Assembly: GCA_013398275.1 (NCBI GenBank)
Contig: VZSE01006234.1
Location: 718,932 to 782,931, forward strand
Length of the DNA: 64,000 nt
Direction: 5' to 3'
DNA from: Promerops cafer
Taxonomy: Eukaryota; Chordata; Aves; Passeriformes; Nectariniidae
Shown: positions 1 to 11,600 of the stretch, one piece after another
Layout of the letters: every line of letters begins with the position of its first letter
Numbering within the stretch: position 1 is the stretch's first letter
Position numbers and translations under genes: made by a program
Notes under the pieces: model-generated
Seen by the model: only the letters and a program-made list of their open reading frames with translations
The model's database searches: none
What the model was told of the DNA's origin: nothing

Positions 1-2529
1 CTTTATTTCTCTTTCTGCTTTCTGGCATTCTGCAAAATTTATGATACAAATTGAAAAACAGCCAGAAATGATCCCAAGCAATTCAGACTCTGCTTCCTCC
101 TCCTTACCCTGAGTGGGGAAGCTGCCTCCCTCCCACGCATGAGCAAGAAGGGCTGGGGCCACCCGGGGAAGGGCATGACGGGTAAAGCAGTGCCCCCAAA
201 CAATTAAGCACTGTCCCAGGCACTGCACACCCTTGTCCTGGGAACAAAAGAGTCACACACAAGAGACCTGACTGTGAAGCCTCCATCCGCTTTCATCACT
301 GACCCCCAGGGCAGTCAGGGCACAAGGTCAGCCCACTTAAACTCCAAACCCATCCAGAAATAGAGCTGGGAAGTGGGCAAGGGTGGCCAACTGCAGGGGT
401 CCCCAACCATTTGAGGGGTTCTTTGACTGAGCCATTTCATTTCATCAAAGACACATTTTTTTCTGGAAGGAAAATGGAGAGCAGTGGGTGTGAAAGGAGT
501 AAGGGGGAGGCAGGGTGTTCACCATGAATTATGACCACTCTCAACAAGAGTCTTTTACACTGTGGAGGTGAGGAGAGGATGGGGTAATTGGGCATGTTAG
601 ACCCATGTATAATGAGGGCAAGTCTTTGACTATTTCCCACCCCTCACTCTGCTACTGCTCATGAGATGTGGTCCCCCATATGCCCTGTCACTATTCCGCT
701 GTGGAGCTCAACATCCCAAGAGCTCATCCCAAGGACCACAAGCTTTGATAGCACCTTGCCAGACCAGTAGTGCCCCTGGGCTGTGCAATAGAATGTAGGC
801 ATGCCCCTGGATTGCAAAGGCTGAAAGTTGCCTTACAAATAAAAAATGATCAGCCAAGCCAGAGCTCATGCTTTCCACCTGCAGGGTCTCAGAAAACACA
901 TTAGGCTTTAAGCTGCCTTTAAGGTTTTTCAGGTTCCAAGTACTGATTTTGCAAGTAACGCTTTCATAGAGGTAACACCTGCACCAGATGCTCCTGAGAC
1001 CTATCTCCTTGTCTGGGATAAAAAATCTGTGGGGACAAAGTCCGGAGGCATTGAAACATGTTTGGTGCACATGGAAATACAATGCATCTGCCACAGAGCA
1101 TTGTCCAGTTCCCCCAACTTCCCTCTGGATAAACCTTGGAGAATCCTAAATGCAGGAAATTTCAGAGGAAGGACAATGAAAACACCCAGTGAAAGCAGTC
1201 ACCTATATGGCCATGTCCCACCTGCCCCATACAGAGGCTGCTGCAAGTGTTGGCAGCACCCAGCAGAAATGGGGTAGGGATAGGGCAGGCAGGCTGTGCA
1301 GTGATGGGCAGGGAATACAATCCCCACACTTACTCACTGAAAGTTCCCCCAAAAACAGACAGCATGGCTCAAGGGACAGCAATCAAGAAGGATGTTGGTC
1401 CAGAGTTAGTCATGTTGACACTGAAAACAGTAGCAGAAAAGCAGCCAGAAACATGAGATTCAGCACAGCCCCAGTACACAGAAATACAGCTGAGTGCCAA
1501 GAAACTAACCAGTCATGCAACGTGTGATCTGCTAGCAGACTCGTTATTACACGTGATGAAAGACAAGCAGAAGGGAGTTTTGACTCTCAAACTTTTCATG
1601 GATTGTGTACTTGGGGATAGAAAAATCTCTTTATGTGCGAACTAAGCCCTCTTGATTGAAGCCATATTTGTAGACTATAAGTAGTGAACCCAATTTTCAA
1701 GAGAAAGCTGCATTTCAAATTTTTGATACAATTAATCAGACCTATTCTTGAAAATGGACAGCTTCCTGGAATTTTTTAAAATGCTGGCTAACCTTACTTT
1801 TCTGGATTTTAGGTAACCATTTTCATCAGCAATTCATTACTTTTCCCCTTGGGAGGAGGCGATCAGCTGGATTTCTACTATTGAGACAGACATGGCTTTA
1901 GGGCACATGCAAATTCGTTCTCCATCTCACACAGAGAGAATCCAATCGATCTTGGACACTTTGGGGCAGCTGTGGACAAAAGGCAGGGTCAGCCAGCACA
2001 TGTGTACAAAGGCTGATGCTTCAGGGATGTACTGAAGGACATGCACAACGTGCACACTTCACTGGAGCAGCACAAAACAAGGCTCATCAGACCTACAGGT
2101 TTTGGCCTTGTCAGTGTCAGCAGGTCTAGTTTTTCACCTCGGGCGAGTTCTGCTTATTGTCTTTCTTTTGAATGGCAGGAGCTGCTAGCAAAGGAAACAT
2201 TCACTGCTTGTTCATCTCCCTCGCAGCTCTAGTAGCAGAAGTGGACAGCAGAAGAAATGAGGTCCTGCAACTTCTTTTAACCAGTCTGATACCCAGCCAA
2301 TGCACAAGGCTCTGAGCAATCCCCTTGGGGGCAAGCAAATTATTCACGTTATGCAGGTGTTCTTCTGCGTGTGTGAAAACCCTCTTTTTACCCCTTTGCA
2401 GTAAAGTAGGAGAAATATCCCACCTTCGCAAACCCTGAATCCAGGCCCCTCCTGCAGCAGCAGTTCCGGGCAGTGACCACACGGTGGCGCTCCTCCCTTA
2501 GAAATGGAGCCCAGCCGGTGGCCGGGGGA
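1..2529. other. Gene-free left flank
   Basis: I see no exon with credible splice borders and no protein I recognise. Open frames here are short and lack family similarity. The DNA is mostly unique and AT-moderate. In the human order SOX10 lies on the left of PICK1, so this flank may hold distal regulatory DNA of that locus, but that is inference from synteny only. An E-box next to a SOX-like site at 1997-2012 is noted among the findings. Confidence 0.5.
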
Positions 2530-2683
2530 GACCCTGCAACGCCCGCGGGCGACAGCGCGGGGACAGCGCGGGACACACGGCCCCGACCCTGCAACGCCCG
2601 CGGGCGACAGCGCGGGGACAGCGCGGGACACACGGCCCCGACCCTGCAACGCCCGCGGGCGACAGCGCGGGACACGCGGCCCC
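2530..2683. repeat. GC-rich 55-bp minisatellite, 2.8 copies
   Basis: Two complete 55-bp units (2530-2584 and 2585-2639) are identical by eye. A third (2640-2683) has lost an 11-bp internal block and carries one further change. Each unit begins with gaccctgcaacgcccgcggg and contains repeated gacagcgcgg motifs. The open frames on both strands across this tract are a by-product of the repeat composition, not genes. Confidence 0.9.
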
Positions 2684-3742
2684 TGCCGCACGGAGCAGTC
2701 CTGCCGGGGCGTGGGACGGACAGCGGGCGCGAGTTCTGCCTGTGTGACATCTGCTTAACCAGCTCTCTGTATCAGCTGTCAGCTTTGGGGAGGGAGGATA
2801 TTCCACCACCTCTCTGGGCTGATGTAACAGTGCTTACCCACCCTCACAATGATTTTTATTCCTTTTGTAATTCCATCCTGCAACTTGCAACCCCTTCCTC
2901 TTGTCTTTAGCTGTGCAAAAACCCTCAGAAGAGTCTGGGTCTGTCTTCTCCATATCACCCTCAGCCACAGTCAAGTGCTGTTGCACTGCCGAGCCCCAGC
3001 AAGCTCTTCGTGCAGAGATCAGGGTCTGGCTCATCAATTCTGGAGCTTCACTGATGTAAAACTCCTGTCAGTGGCCAAGGTCGGGATGTCAGTCTCTTTT
3101 CTTCAGAGAGCTCCCACCTGAAGGACTGCGTTTCTCATTCAGCTTCCCCTCATAAATAAATCACATCTTAGACCCAGGACTTCAAAATGATTATTAACAA
3201 CACACTCTTGCCCCTTGTAATCCAGCATTGTGGGTGGCTTCAGTCAGTGTTTTGATGTATGCAGACAAGAGGCTCACGGGGCTGCATACCTCAAACACTA
3301 ACCACCCTCTCAGCCAGCAAGAGAGGTCATTGCCATGGGCCAGTCCTTGTTCCTAGTCACGGAGGAGTTTTCAGTTCAAAGAGTACAATGTTGGGGTTGT
3401 TTGGGTTTTTTTTATCTGCGTCAGTAAGTCGGGTTTGGCAGCCTGGTAGCTGCTCAGAAGCCAGGAGCAGCTGGAAAAGATGACACATAATGCAACAAGG
3501 CGACCACATTTCTCTGGGAAATCAAAGCATTCTCCCAGTGGCGGTGCTGTCATGATGGAGGCAGGAAAACCATTTGAACACCCAACCACCGCCCCCACGC
3601 ACATCTCAGAGGAGAACGCGTGGAAGCCTGGCGATCCCGCCGTGCACACAGCTGTGCTGACTGGCTTCCACATCCGCTGGCATCCGATGCTTCCTCGGGT
3701 CACTGCTGGCCTGCCAGCAGTAGGGGTGATTGTGCCAACCAG
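2684..3742. other. Gene-free spacer between minisatellite and CR1
   Basis: No coding exon, RNA gene or recognisable repeat was found. It lies upstream of the PICK1 promoter region. A run of t at about 3408-3414 is the only low-complexity stretch noted. Confidence 0.45.
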
Positions 3743-3875
3743 TTTCACAGAATCACTGAATCAATTCGGTTGGAGAAGACCTCTGAGATCATGGAGTCCA
3801 ACCTGTGACCGAGCACCACCATGTCAACCATACCACGGCACTGAGTGCCACGTCCAGTCTTCCCTTAAACACCTG
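3743..3875 (-). mobile_element. CR1 LINE 3' fragment, cut by assembly gap
   Basis: The block begins with the reverse complement of the avian CR1 3' end (cacagaatcactgaatca) followed by the usual ggttggagaagacctctgag and gagtccaacc segments. It stops at the N run at 3876. Comparison with the better preserved copy at 18.3 kb shows that its continuation is found at 4725, on the far side of an inserted contig, so this is probably half of one element. Confidence 0.85.
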
Positions 3876-4007
3876 NNNNNNNNNNNNNNNNNNNNNNNNN
3901 NNNNNNNNNNNNNNNNNNNNNNNNNNNNNNNNNNNNNNNNNNNNNNNNNNNNNNNNNNNNNNNNNNNNNNNNNNNNNNNNNNNNNNNNNNNNNNNNNNNN
4001 NNNNNNN
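3876..4007. other. Assembly gap (132 N)
   Basis: A run of 132 undetermined bases interrupts a CR1 element. Other undetermined positions nearby are the single n at 4724 and nnn at 5063-5065. Together they bracket contig joins in the PICK1 promoter region. Confidence 0.99.
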
Positions 4008-4222
4008 GCTGCCCCCGGGACGGTCCCGCGGGGCGGGTTGGGGCGGGGGCTGCGCTCGCCCCCTCGCCGGCCGGGCACTGCCCGCAGCCCCTGCCCGGCC
4101 CGCAGCCCCTGCCTGGCCCCGCCTCGGGGGCTGCGGCACGGTGAGCTCTCGGTGAAGCCCTGGTCCCTCAGGGTCGGGTGTGGTGGAGGCGACCACCCTC
4201 ACGGCGTCACCGTGCCTTGGGT

Positions 4223-4719
4223 GCTGCCGAAGGGTGGGCGGAACCCAAACGTGCCAGCTGATTACTGCCCGAAATTAAATGGAAACGGGGTTTGTGCATG
4301 GGGAAATAATGAGGCTTTCGGTGGAAAGCTTGAACACGGCCTGCCCAGACAGGCAGTGAACGTCAAAAAGTGACGTGACTTGCTGTGAAGTCAAAGAACA
4401 TGGAGATGTGTGATGGATGTCGGGGATAAAACTGGGTATCTTTAGCAGCCGTGGTGCAAGGTCGAGCGTGGGAAGAAGCAGCTTCGGGAAGGGACCACGT
4501 TTTGTTCTGTGCTTTGGAAATGCTGCACGTGTGTCAGTCTTGGCTTTGGAACATGCAGCATTCGAACTTGAGGACTTTCTCCTGTCGCACGCAGAGCAGA
4601 GAACCAGGGACACTTGACTTGTTTTTCATCTTTTGATATAGGAGCAGAGACCACAGTGTGGCATTCCATAATAGAAAAAGGAGATTGATAAGGGTGACAG
4701 GCTGGTTCTCTGTTTTTTG
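4223..4719. repeat. Duplicated block, copy 1 (likely assembly artefact)
   Basis: This stretch is repeated at 5066-5562 with a constant offset of 843 bp and no indel. The only differences I see are two substitutions close to the right end (ccataatag against ccagaaaag) before the T-run. Copy 1 is in a contig (4008-4723) with Ns on both sides. Copy 2 starts exactly after nnn and leads without a break into PICK1 exon 2, so copy 2 is probably the genuine location. Confidence 0.92.
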
Positions 4720-4724
4720 TTTTN

Positions 4725-4930
4725 CTCCAATGCCCAGTCACCCTTTCCGTGAAGAAATTCCTCCTAATGTGCAAGCTAAACCTCCCCTGGTGCAGCTTGT
4801 GACTATGTCCTCTTGTCCTGTCTCTGGTTGTCTGGGAGAAGACACCAGTCCCCACCTGGCTACAGGCTCCTTTCAGGGGGTTCTAGAGAGCGATCAGGGC
4901 ACCCCTGAGCCTCCATTTCTCCAGCCTACC
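4725..4930 (-). mobile_element. CR1 LINE fragment, continuation of the 3743-3875 piece
   Basis: The sequence starts with the CR1 segment around accctttccgtgaagaaatt and continues through cctaatgtgcaagctaaacc, cccctggtgcagcttgtgac and the gggagaagac segment. In the intact order of the copy at 18.3 kb this follows the fragment ending at 3875 after roughly 55 bp. Its right border is approximate. Confidence 0.8.
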
Positions 4931-4949
4931 CGAGCCCCGCTCCCTCAGT

Positions 4950-5062
4950 CCCCATGGCAACGCGGCGGGCGCGCGGGGGCGGGGCTCGGGCGGCCGCTTC
5001 CGGGCGGCGCCGGGGGTGACGTAGCTGACGGCGCCGCGCGGCCGCTTCCGGTGAGCCTGGGG
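4950..5062 (+). promoter_or_regulatory. PICK1: PICK1 CpG-rich promoter and probable first exon
   Basis: This short, very CpG-rich block has a gggggcggggc Sp1-type box. It has two CTTCCGG ETS-type sites (4997-5003 and 5045-5051), a CRE-like TGACGTAG (5017-5024) and no TATA box. The gtgagc after ttccg at 5050 is a plausible donor for a noncoding first exon that would join the acceptor before 5625. The block ends at nnn (5063-5065), so the true exon border is uncertain. Confidence 0.6.
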
Positions 5063-5065
5063 NNN

Positions 5066-5562
5066 GCTGCCGAAGGGTGGGCGGAACCCAAACGTGCCAG
5101 CTGATTACTGCCCGAAATTAAATGGAAACGGGGTTTGTGCATGGGGAAATAATGAGGCTTTCGGTGGAAAGCTTGAACACGGCCTGCCCAGACAGGCAGT
5201 GAACGTCAAAAAGTGACGTGACTTGCTGTGAAGTCAAAGAACATGGAGATGTGTGATGGATGTCGGGGATAAAACTGGGTATCTTTAGCAGCCGTGGTGC
5301 AAGGTCGAGCGTGGGAAGAAGCAGCTTCGGGAAGGGACCACGTTTTGTTCTGTGCTTTGGAAATGCTGCACGTGTGTCAGTCTTGGCTTTGGAACATGCA
5401 GCATTCGAACTTGAGGACTTTCTCCTGTCGCACGCAGAGCAGAGAACCAGGGACACTTGACTTGTTTTTCATCTTTTGATATAGGAGCAGAGACCACAGT
5501 GTGGCATTCCAGAAAAGAAAAAGGAGATTGATAAGGGTGACAGGCTGGTTCTCTGTTGTTTT
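5066..5562. repeat. Duplicated block, copy 2 (PICK1 intron 1)
   Basis: This is the second copy of the block at 4223-4719. It is continuous with the T-rich tract, the ttctttcttcccag acceptor and PICK1 exon 2. It is therefore read here as authentic first-intron DNA of PICK1. Confidence 0.9.
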
Positions 5563-5675
5563 GTTTTTTTTTTTTTCTATTGCAATAATTCTTTTATTTG
5601 ATTTATTCTGTTCTTTCTTCCCAGGGAGTTTGGAATAAGCAGCTTCAGACAAACGGACTCCACTGAACAAAAACA

Positions 5676-8600
5676 ATGTTTGCCGATTTGGACTATGATA
5701 TTGAGGAAGATAAGCTGTGAGTATCTCACTTGTCTTTTCCTGGTGTTTCTTAACATAGAACTAGGCTTTGCAGCCAAGACCTAGTGAGAGTTGATAAATT
5801 TACCCGTGTGTGACACTGCGTGCTGAACATCAGACTTCCTGTTCAGTGCTGATTTCTTGCTCCCTCTGGAGACTGGGGATGAGGCATTGCTGTGCTGGTG
5901 TGCAAAGGAGAATGTTTGTGTTGCTCTGCAGTGACTGCCCTGCATTTAACATAGAGCACTTGATTTGCATCACTTTTATGCTGTGCAAGTTGTCCTCTCA
6001 CTCCAGCACTAAGTGCAGGTGAAATGCTAAAGCATGATAGTGTTTCTTCAGTGCCTAGTGATGGATGAGGGTGTCTCTTCCACCTCTAATCCTTGCGTGC
6101 AATCCCAAGAAAAAGATAGCACAGAAGGTCTCCCTGCTGTCCCATGCTAATAGACTCTGTGGCAGAGGTGAGGGAATGAATTCAGATGTGCAGTGCCCAT
6201 TATGTTTTCCATTTGTACTGACTCAGATACCAGAGCTGTTTCATATGCAGGCAGCTCTGCCTACGTTCAGTTATTCCTTCCTCTTTGTAGGGGCATCCCC
6301 ACTGTACCTGGGACAGTGACCTTGAAGAAGGACTCTCAGAACCTAATTGGGATCAGCATTGGAGGAGGAGCACAGTACTGCCCCTGTCTCTACATTGTCC
6401 AGGTGGGTGTCTGGGGAGGAAAAATAAGCCATCTTTTTAAAGCAGAGTTGGCCTGAGAGATGGGAAGTGTGGAAAGAGACCCCTATGCTGTTTGTTTTTC
6501 TCAAAGTGGGAGATGACATCTCACTTTTCAGTGAAAAGATTTCCTTACTCTAGTACCTAGCAAGTGTGTAGGAATCAAATTAAGACTCCTAGAATTATCC
6601 TTCTCCTTGGAGAGCATGTTAGAATTCACAGGTGAACAGTGTGACAATCTCAACATCAGGAAGTCCTATGCTCGAGGAGGCACATCCTAGGGGCAAGAAC
6701 TTCCTGAGGGAAAAAGATGATCAGCCCACATCTTGGTTTGGAAAGGGGGGCAACTGCAGCTTCACCATGGACAAAGCAGAAGTGAATTAAATAGGAGGAA
6801 TGCAGCTGCTTGGTTTGTGCTCTTTAGCTCTGCCTTGACCTTCCTCCTGATTGCAGACTGCCTGTGCCCTGTCCTAGGTGTTCGATAACACTCCAGCAGC
6901 CTTAGACGGCACCGTAGCAGCCGGGGATGAAATCACAGGAGTCAACGGGAAGTCTGTCAAAGGGAAGACCAAAGTGGAGGTGGCCAAGATGATACAGATG
7001 GTAAAGGTGAGAGGTAGGAGGGGGCCACTGGAGCTTGTGGGTCATAGTTGGCAGCTTATTGTCCTTGGGAAAGGGAGCCATGCTGCCTGCTTCCAGCACA
7101 GCAGTCTGGGGTTTGCTCTTTCTGCAGGGAGAAGTGACAATACACTACAACAAGCTTCAGGCTGACCCAAAGCAGGGCAAGTCTTTGGATATTGGTAAGA
7201 CTGGTTTCTTTCTCCCTAGAGTGTTAAAATGATGCTGAAGGGTGAAAGATTGGTCCCAGCTAAAACCAAAGTAAAATTCTGTTTCTTTTCTTGCTCTTAA
7301 CTCAGTCGTTTTCAAATGGGTACTGTCAAAGAGAGTTACGGGTTTAAAAAAATCCTTCCCTGACTTTTTGAAACAGGCTTGAAAGTTAAATCAAGACTTA
7401 ACTGTTGTTGGGAGGCTTGTATTTCTGTGCTGTGTTTAGCATGGATGATGAATCTCAGCTGCATAATAATTTAATTAATTTATTTTTAATACATGTAAGT
7501 TACGCTGACCCGTTTTTAGATGTACACAGAAATGTGTCAATTGAAAGGCCTTGGTGGTGATTTCTAAGCTTGGAGAACAGTGATGAAACACCTATCTACA
7601 CTGAGTTTTGTACAAACATAAATTTTATGGGAGACAGGAGAGCCTTTATTGCTAAAACAAAGTGTCTGATTTTGAACAAAGCCTACACAGCTGTCTCCTT
7701 TATATGGTCTGCCTTTCTCACTTTCAGCAAAATGTATCCATTCTCTTTGCTCTCATTTCTTTTCCTGGTGATTATGGTGCTAATAAATTGACAGGAGTTC
7801 TGGAAAATCGTGAATAGTGAGATGGATTTCTGGGAAAACAGAAGCGTGATGAGAATATTGTGTTTTCCAGAACACTGTGGCTTCAGCTGAGTTCTTGGGA
7901 TCTGCAGGCAAGTCTGCCTGTAAATAAAGGTGACTGAGTCATCTGGTTCCAAGGAGAGCATAGATGTCTCTAGCAATTTGCAGGGTATGACCACCAAAGA
8001 CAGAAATACCATCAAGAGGTGACAAAAGGGTTTAACTAGGATTCAAAAGGTAAAAGTAAAGAAAGAGACAACACTGAGCATTAAGTCCTGAGCTTTATCT
8101 CCTGACTTCAGCTGAAGTAATACAGCAGATAGCATAAGCAAAGTTTAGTTCCAAATATGAAGATAAGTGATTTGCTTATAGCAAAGTGATTGATTGGGAC
8201 AGTCTTCCAAAAGATTTGCTGGAGCTCTGTTGATTGAAGTGTTTAGGATGTGAGAGCAGAGCAGATAGGCAAGTTAGAAGATGTGTTGCATGTCTGGACC
8301 AGAGTGCCCTGTTTCTATGGTATTCTTTCTTCTTGCTGCCTCAATACCGAGTTAAGTGCAGTTTATCCCATGCCTGGAAAACCACTGAAACATGCTGGTG
8401 GGCTTTTCTTGCCCGTGGAGGTCACCCTGATGCTGGTTTGTAACTTTGTTTTGGCCTTTAGTATTGAAGAAGGTCAAGCACCGACTGGTGGAGAACATGA
8501 GCTCGGGGACAGCAGATGCCCTGGGGTTAAGCCGAGCCATACTTTGCAATGGTAAGTATTGTCCAGGAAGACATTTTCCTAGTGGAGCACTTACTCTCCT

Positions 8601-11600
8601 GTGTTTGCCTGCTTTTTATTGTTGCTTGCATGGTCCACATTCTTTTCTTCTGCTCTGTCTTGCTGTTGTGATTGTCTCTGCCCTTCCTGAGTGATACAGC
8701 CTGTCCTTGTGGCCACTTAAATCTTTTCTCAGGTCAGTTTATTTCAAAGCAGGGACCAACTTAGTGAATGCCTATAGGTCAAGACCCCACACTATAAAAT
8801 AAGTTTGCAGTCATTTTAAAAGCTTCCCATGTTGTATCACAGGACAGGCATTAAGGGGTGAGGGAAATTTGAACTAAATATATGAAATTGGTATTTGTCC
8901 ACCCAAGCAGGTCTTAACCATGTCCTGAATGTGACTGTTGTGATTCTGTATGCTGATTCTTGCTTCTATTTAGATGGACTAGTGAAGAGATTAGAGGAGC
9001 TGGAGAGGACTGCAGAGTTATACAAAGGTAAACTTGGTATTCCATCAGACACTGGATGGGAGAGAACGGTGCCTTCATTGTGTTTCAGTGAAGTGACTTA
9101 CATGTTTTTTCTGGCTTCCATCACAGGCTTGACAGAGCACACCAAGAGTCTTCTCAGGGCTTTCTTTGAGCTATCTCAGACACACAGAGGTAAAGAATCT
9201 TGAGCAAAGGGAGCACAAATCTTTGACCTTCAGTTTCAGGAGTTTTTGTCAGTACTTAGATGTGTGGTTCCCTCACTCAAAGAAAACTAAAGGTTGCAGA
9301 AATGAGCTGGGAAGGACTGCTCTCTCCTGCATGGTGCTAACACAGGCTCTGTCCTTCACATGAGACATTGGGGAAATGCCCTGCCAAACTCTGGTCTTTA
9401 GGGAATATGTAGCATCATCCCCCAGCTAATTGTAAGGTTACGGGAGGGACTTCTAATATTGGAGACAAGATTTTTCTCAGTGTTCACCTCTTTATCCATC
9501 TGTCTGTATTTATTCTGCTCATGCAGCATTTGGAGATGTTTTCTCTGTCATTGGTGTACGGGAACCACAACCAGCTGCCAGTGAAGCCTTTGTGAAATTT
9601 GCTGATGCCCATCGCAACATTGAGAAGTTTGGGATTCACCTTCTGAAAACAATTAAGCCGGTAAAGAATTTAACCTTAGGAGTAAAGGGTTTGGAGAAGA
9701 GGGGCATCTGGAAAGGCAGAAGCCTGTCATTAAAGGTCTGGTCTTAAAAGTTCATTCACTGTGGGAAGAAGGATCTTTGTCTGCTTTCCTTCAGGAAATT
9801 CTCTTCATAATGAAAAGAACCTGAGCAGTAACGTAATGAATATATCAACTTTGTCCCTATGACTTCTGCACATGAGTATATTCCTCTCCTTTTCTTTGGG
9901 GGATGAGGGAGTAGTCTGACCAGTGTAATACCTGATACTGGTACCCATAACTGCATTGTTTCACTAAAAGAGTTCAGATAAGCAGCCCAGGAACAATGTA
10001 AGAATTTAAATCAATATATTTGAGTGAGAGTCTCCAGGGCATCTGTGCACTTAGTTTAGCAAAGAGAGAACTTAAGTGTTGATTTGGGCACCACTTTCAG
10101 TGCTGTGTTGGATGGACAGTGCTGGCTTGTGAAACTTTGAATCAGGGAGAGCTGTTCCCAGGACCAGCTGAAAATAAAACGAGTCAAAAGTAGATGAATC
10201 AGGCTAGAAGTGAGGCAAGCGTTTCTAGCACTGGAATCACTTGCCAGTGACAGTAAAGGAGGCTCTAACCATTCTGAGCCATGATCAAACATTTTCTTTC
10301 AAATATGCTGTAGTTCAAAGAAGAGTTAACTTGAGGCAGCCTCATGACCTCTGCTGGGTAGAAGGTTGCACTTAAATTGTAGTCATGGTTTTTAGTCTTA
10401 ATTTAGCAACAGGGTGTTTCCCTTGCAGATGCTCACTGACTTGAATACCTACCTGAACAAAGCCATTCCTGACACAAGGCTGACTATCAAAAAATACCTG
10501 GATGTCAAGTTTGAATATTTGGTGAGCTGCTTGGTTTTTGTTGTTTTTTTTTCTAAGTGCTGGTTGAAATTAGGTTTCATAGAATCATCCTGGAAGTCGC
10601 ATCTCACCTATATGATCACATATCCATCCTTCCATAATCCATAAGAGAATGCCCTGTTTTTTCCAGTTCTTTGTTTACTGCCAGATTACTCAGATTCAGA
10701 CACCTGCTTTTAACCTAACACTTCTCACTGGTAGGAAAGATCTTACAGTACCCACATGACTTATTTTCTACATGATTAGAGTTATTTCCTGATTAATTTC
10801 TGAAGAATTGCTCTGCAACTTAGGCTCTTGAACTCCTCTAAAGAGCTCCCCAGTCCATATTTTTCATGTAATTTTGGACACTTTTTCTTTAGCCAAAGTA
10901 AACAACTGTGGAGTCATATTTGCTTTAATTTAGACCTTGCCTTTTTTTTTCCTCCTTCATTCCACTTAGCCCTTGTTTCCTACACAAAAAGGGTAAGGTT
11001 GCTCAGTGCACCTGTTCTGTAATTGTAGGAATCTATTCCCTTTTACCTGTTGAGAGAATTACTTGGAGCTGAAGCCCTAAGGCAAGGGAATATGGCAGAA
11101 TCTCTTCCTGCATCAGTCCTTCCTGCAATTAATCTTTTTCTTTCCCTTTTAATTTATTCCCATCTCATACTTTTCTTGTACTGTCTTTTCCCAAAGAGTA
11201 GATGAACACAGGATTGTCCCCACTGTGCTTTCTTCAGAGTCTGTCAACTGAAGGAAGGCTTGGAATGGTGCAACCTCATGGGTATGGGTGATGATGAAGT
11301 TGTTTCTAATTTTTAATAGTTCCTTTTTGCTTTGCTTTTTTTTTTTCTTTAATTCCATGAAGTCTTACTGTCTGAAAGTCAAAGAGATGGATGATGAAGA
11401 GTACAGCTGCATTGTGAGTATCAGTACAATTGCAAAAATACTCCTGTGCCTATCAGCACCCAAACTCTAGTGAATGCATCCTAAGGAATTACATATATTT
11501 GTTCTTAGTGAACAAATAGGGGATTCTTAAATGCTACCTGGGAAGCACTGCAGCTTGTTTGCTCAGTGGTTGCCTTTCTCAGTGTTTAAGTACTATTAGG

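Noticed and set aside
3480..4373. 297-codon open frame across the N gap
   Set aside because: Undetermined bases and CR1 sequence make up much of it, and it spans a misassembled join.
4224..5460. True tandem gene duplication near PICK1 (two identical 112- and 66-codon open frames)
   Set aside because: The paired frames come from the duplicated intron block bounded by Ns and a split CR1, so an assembly artefact is more likely than biology.
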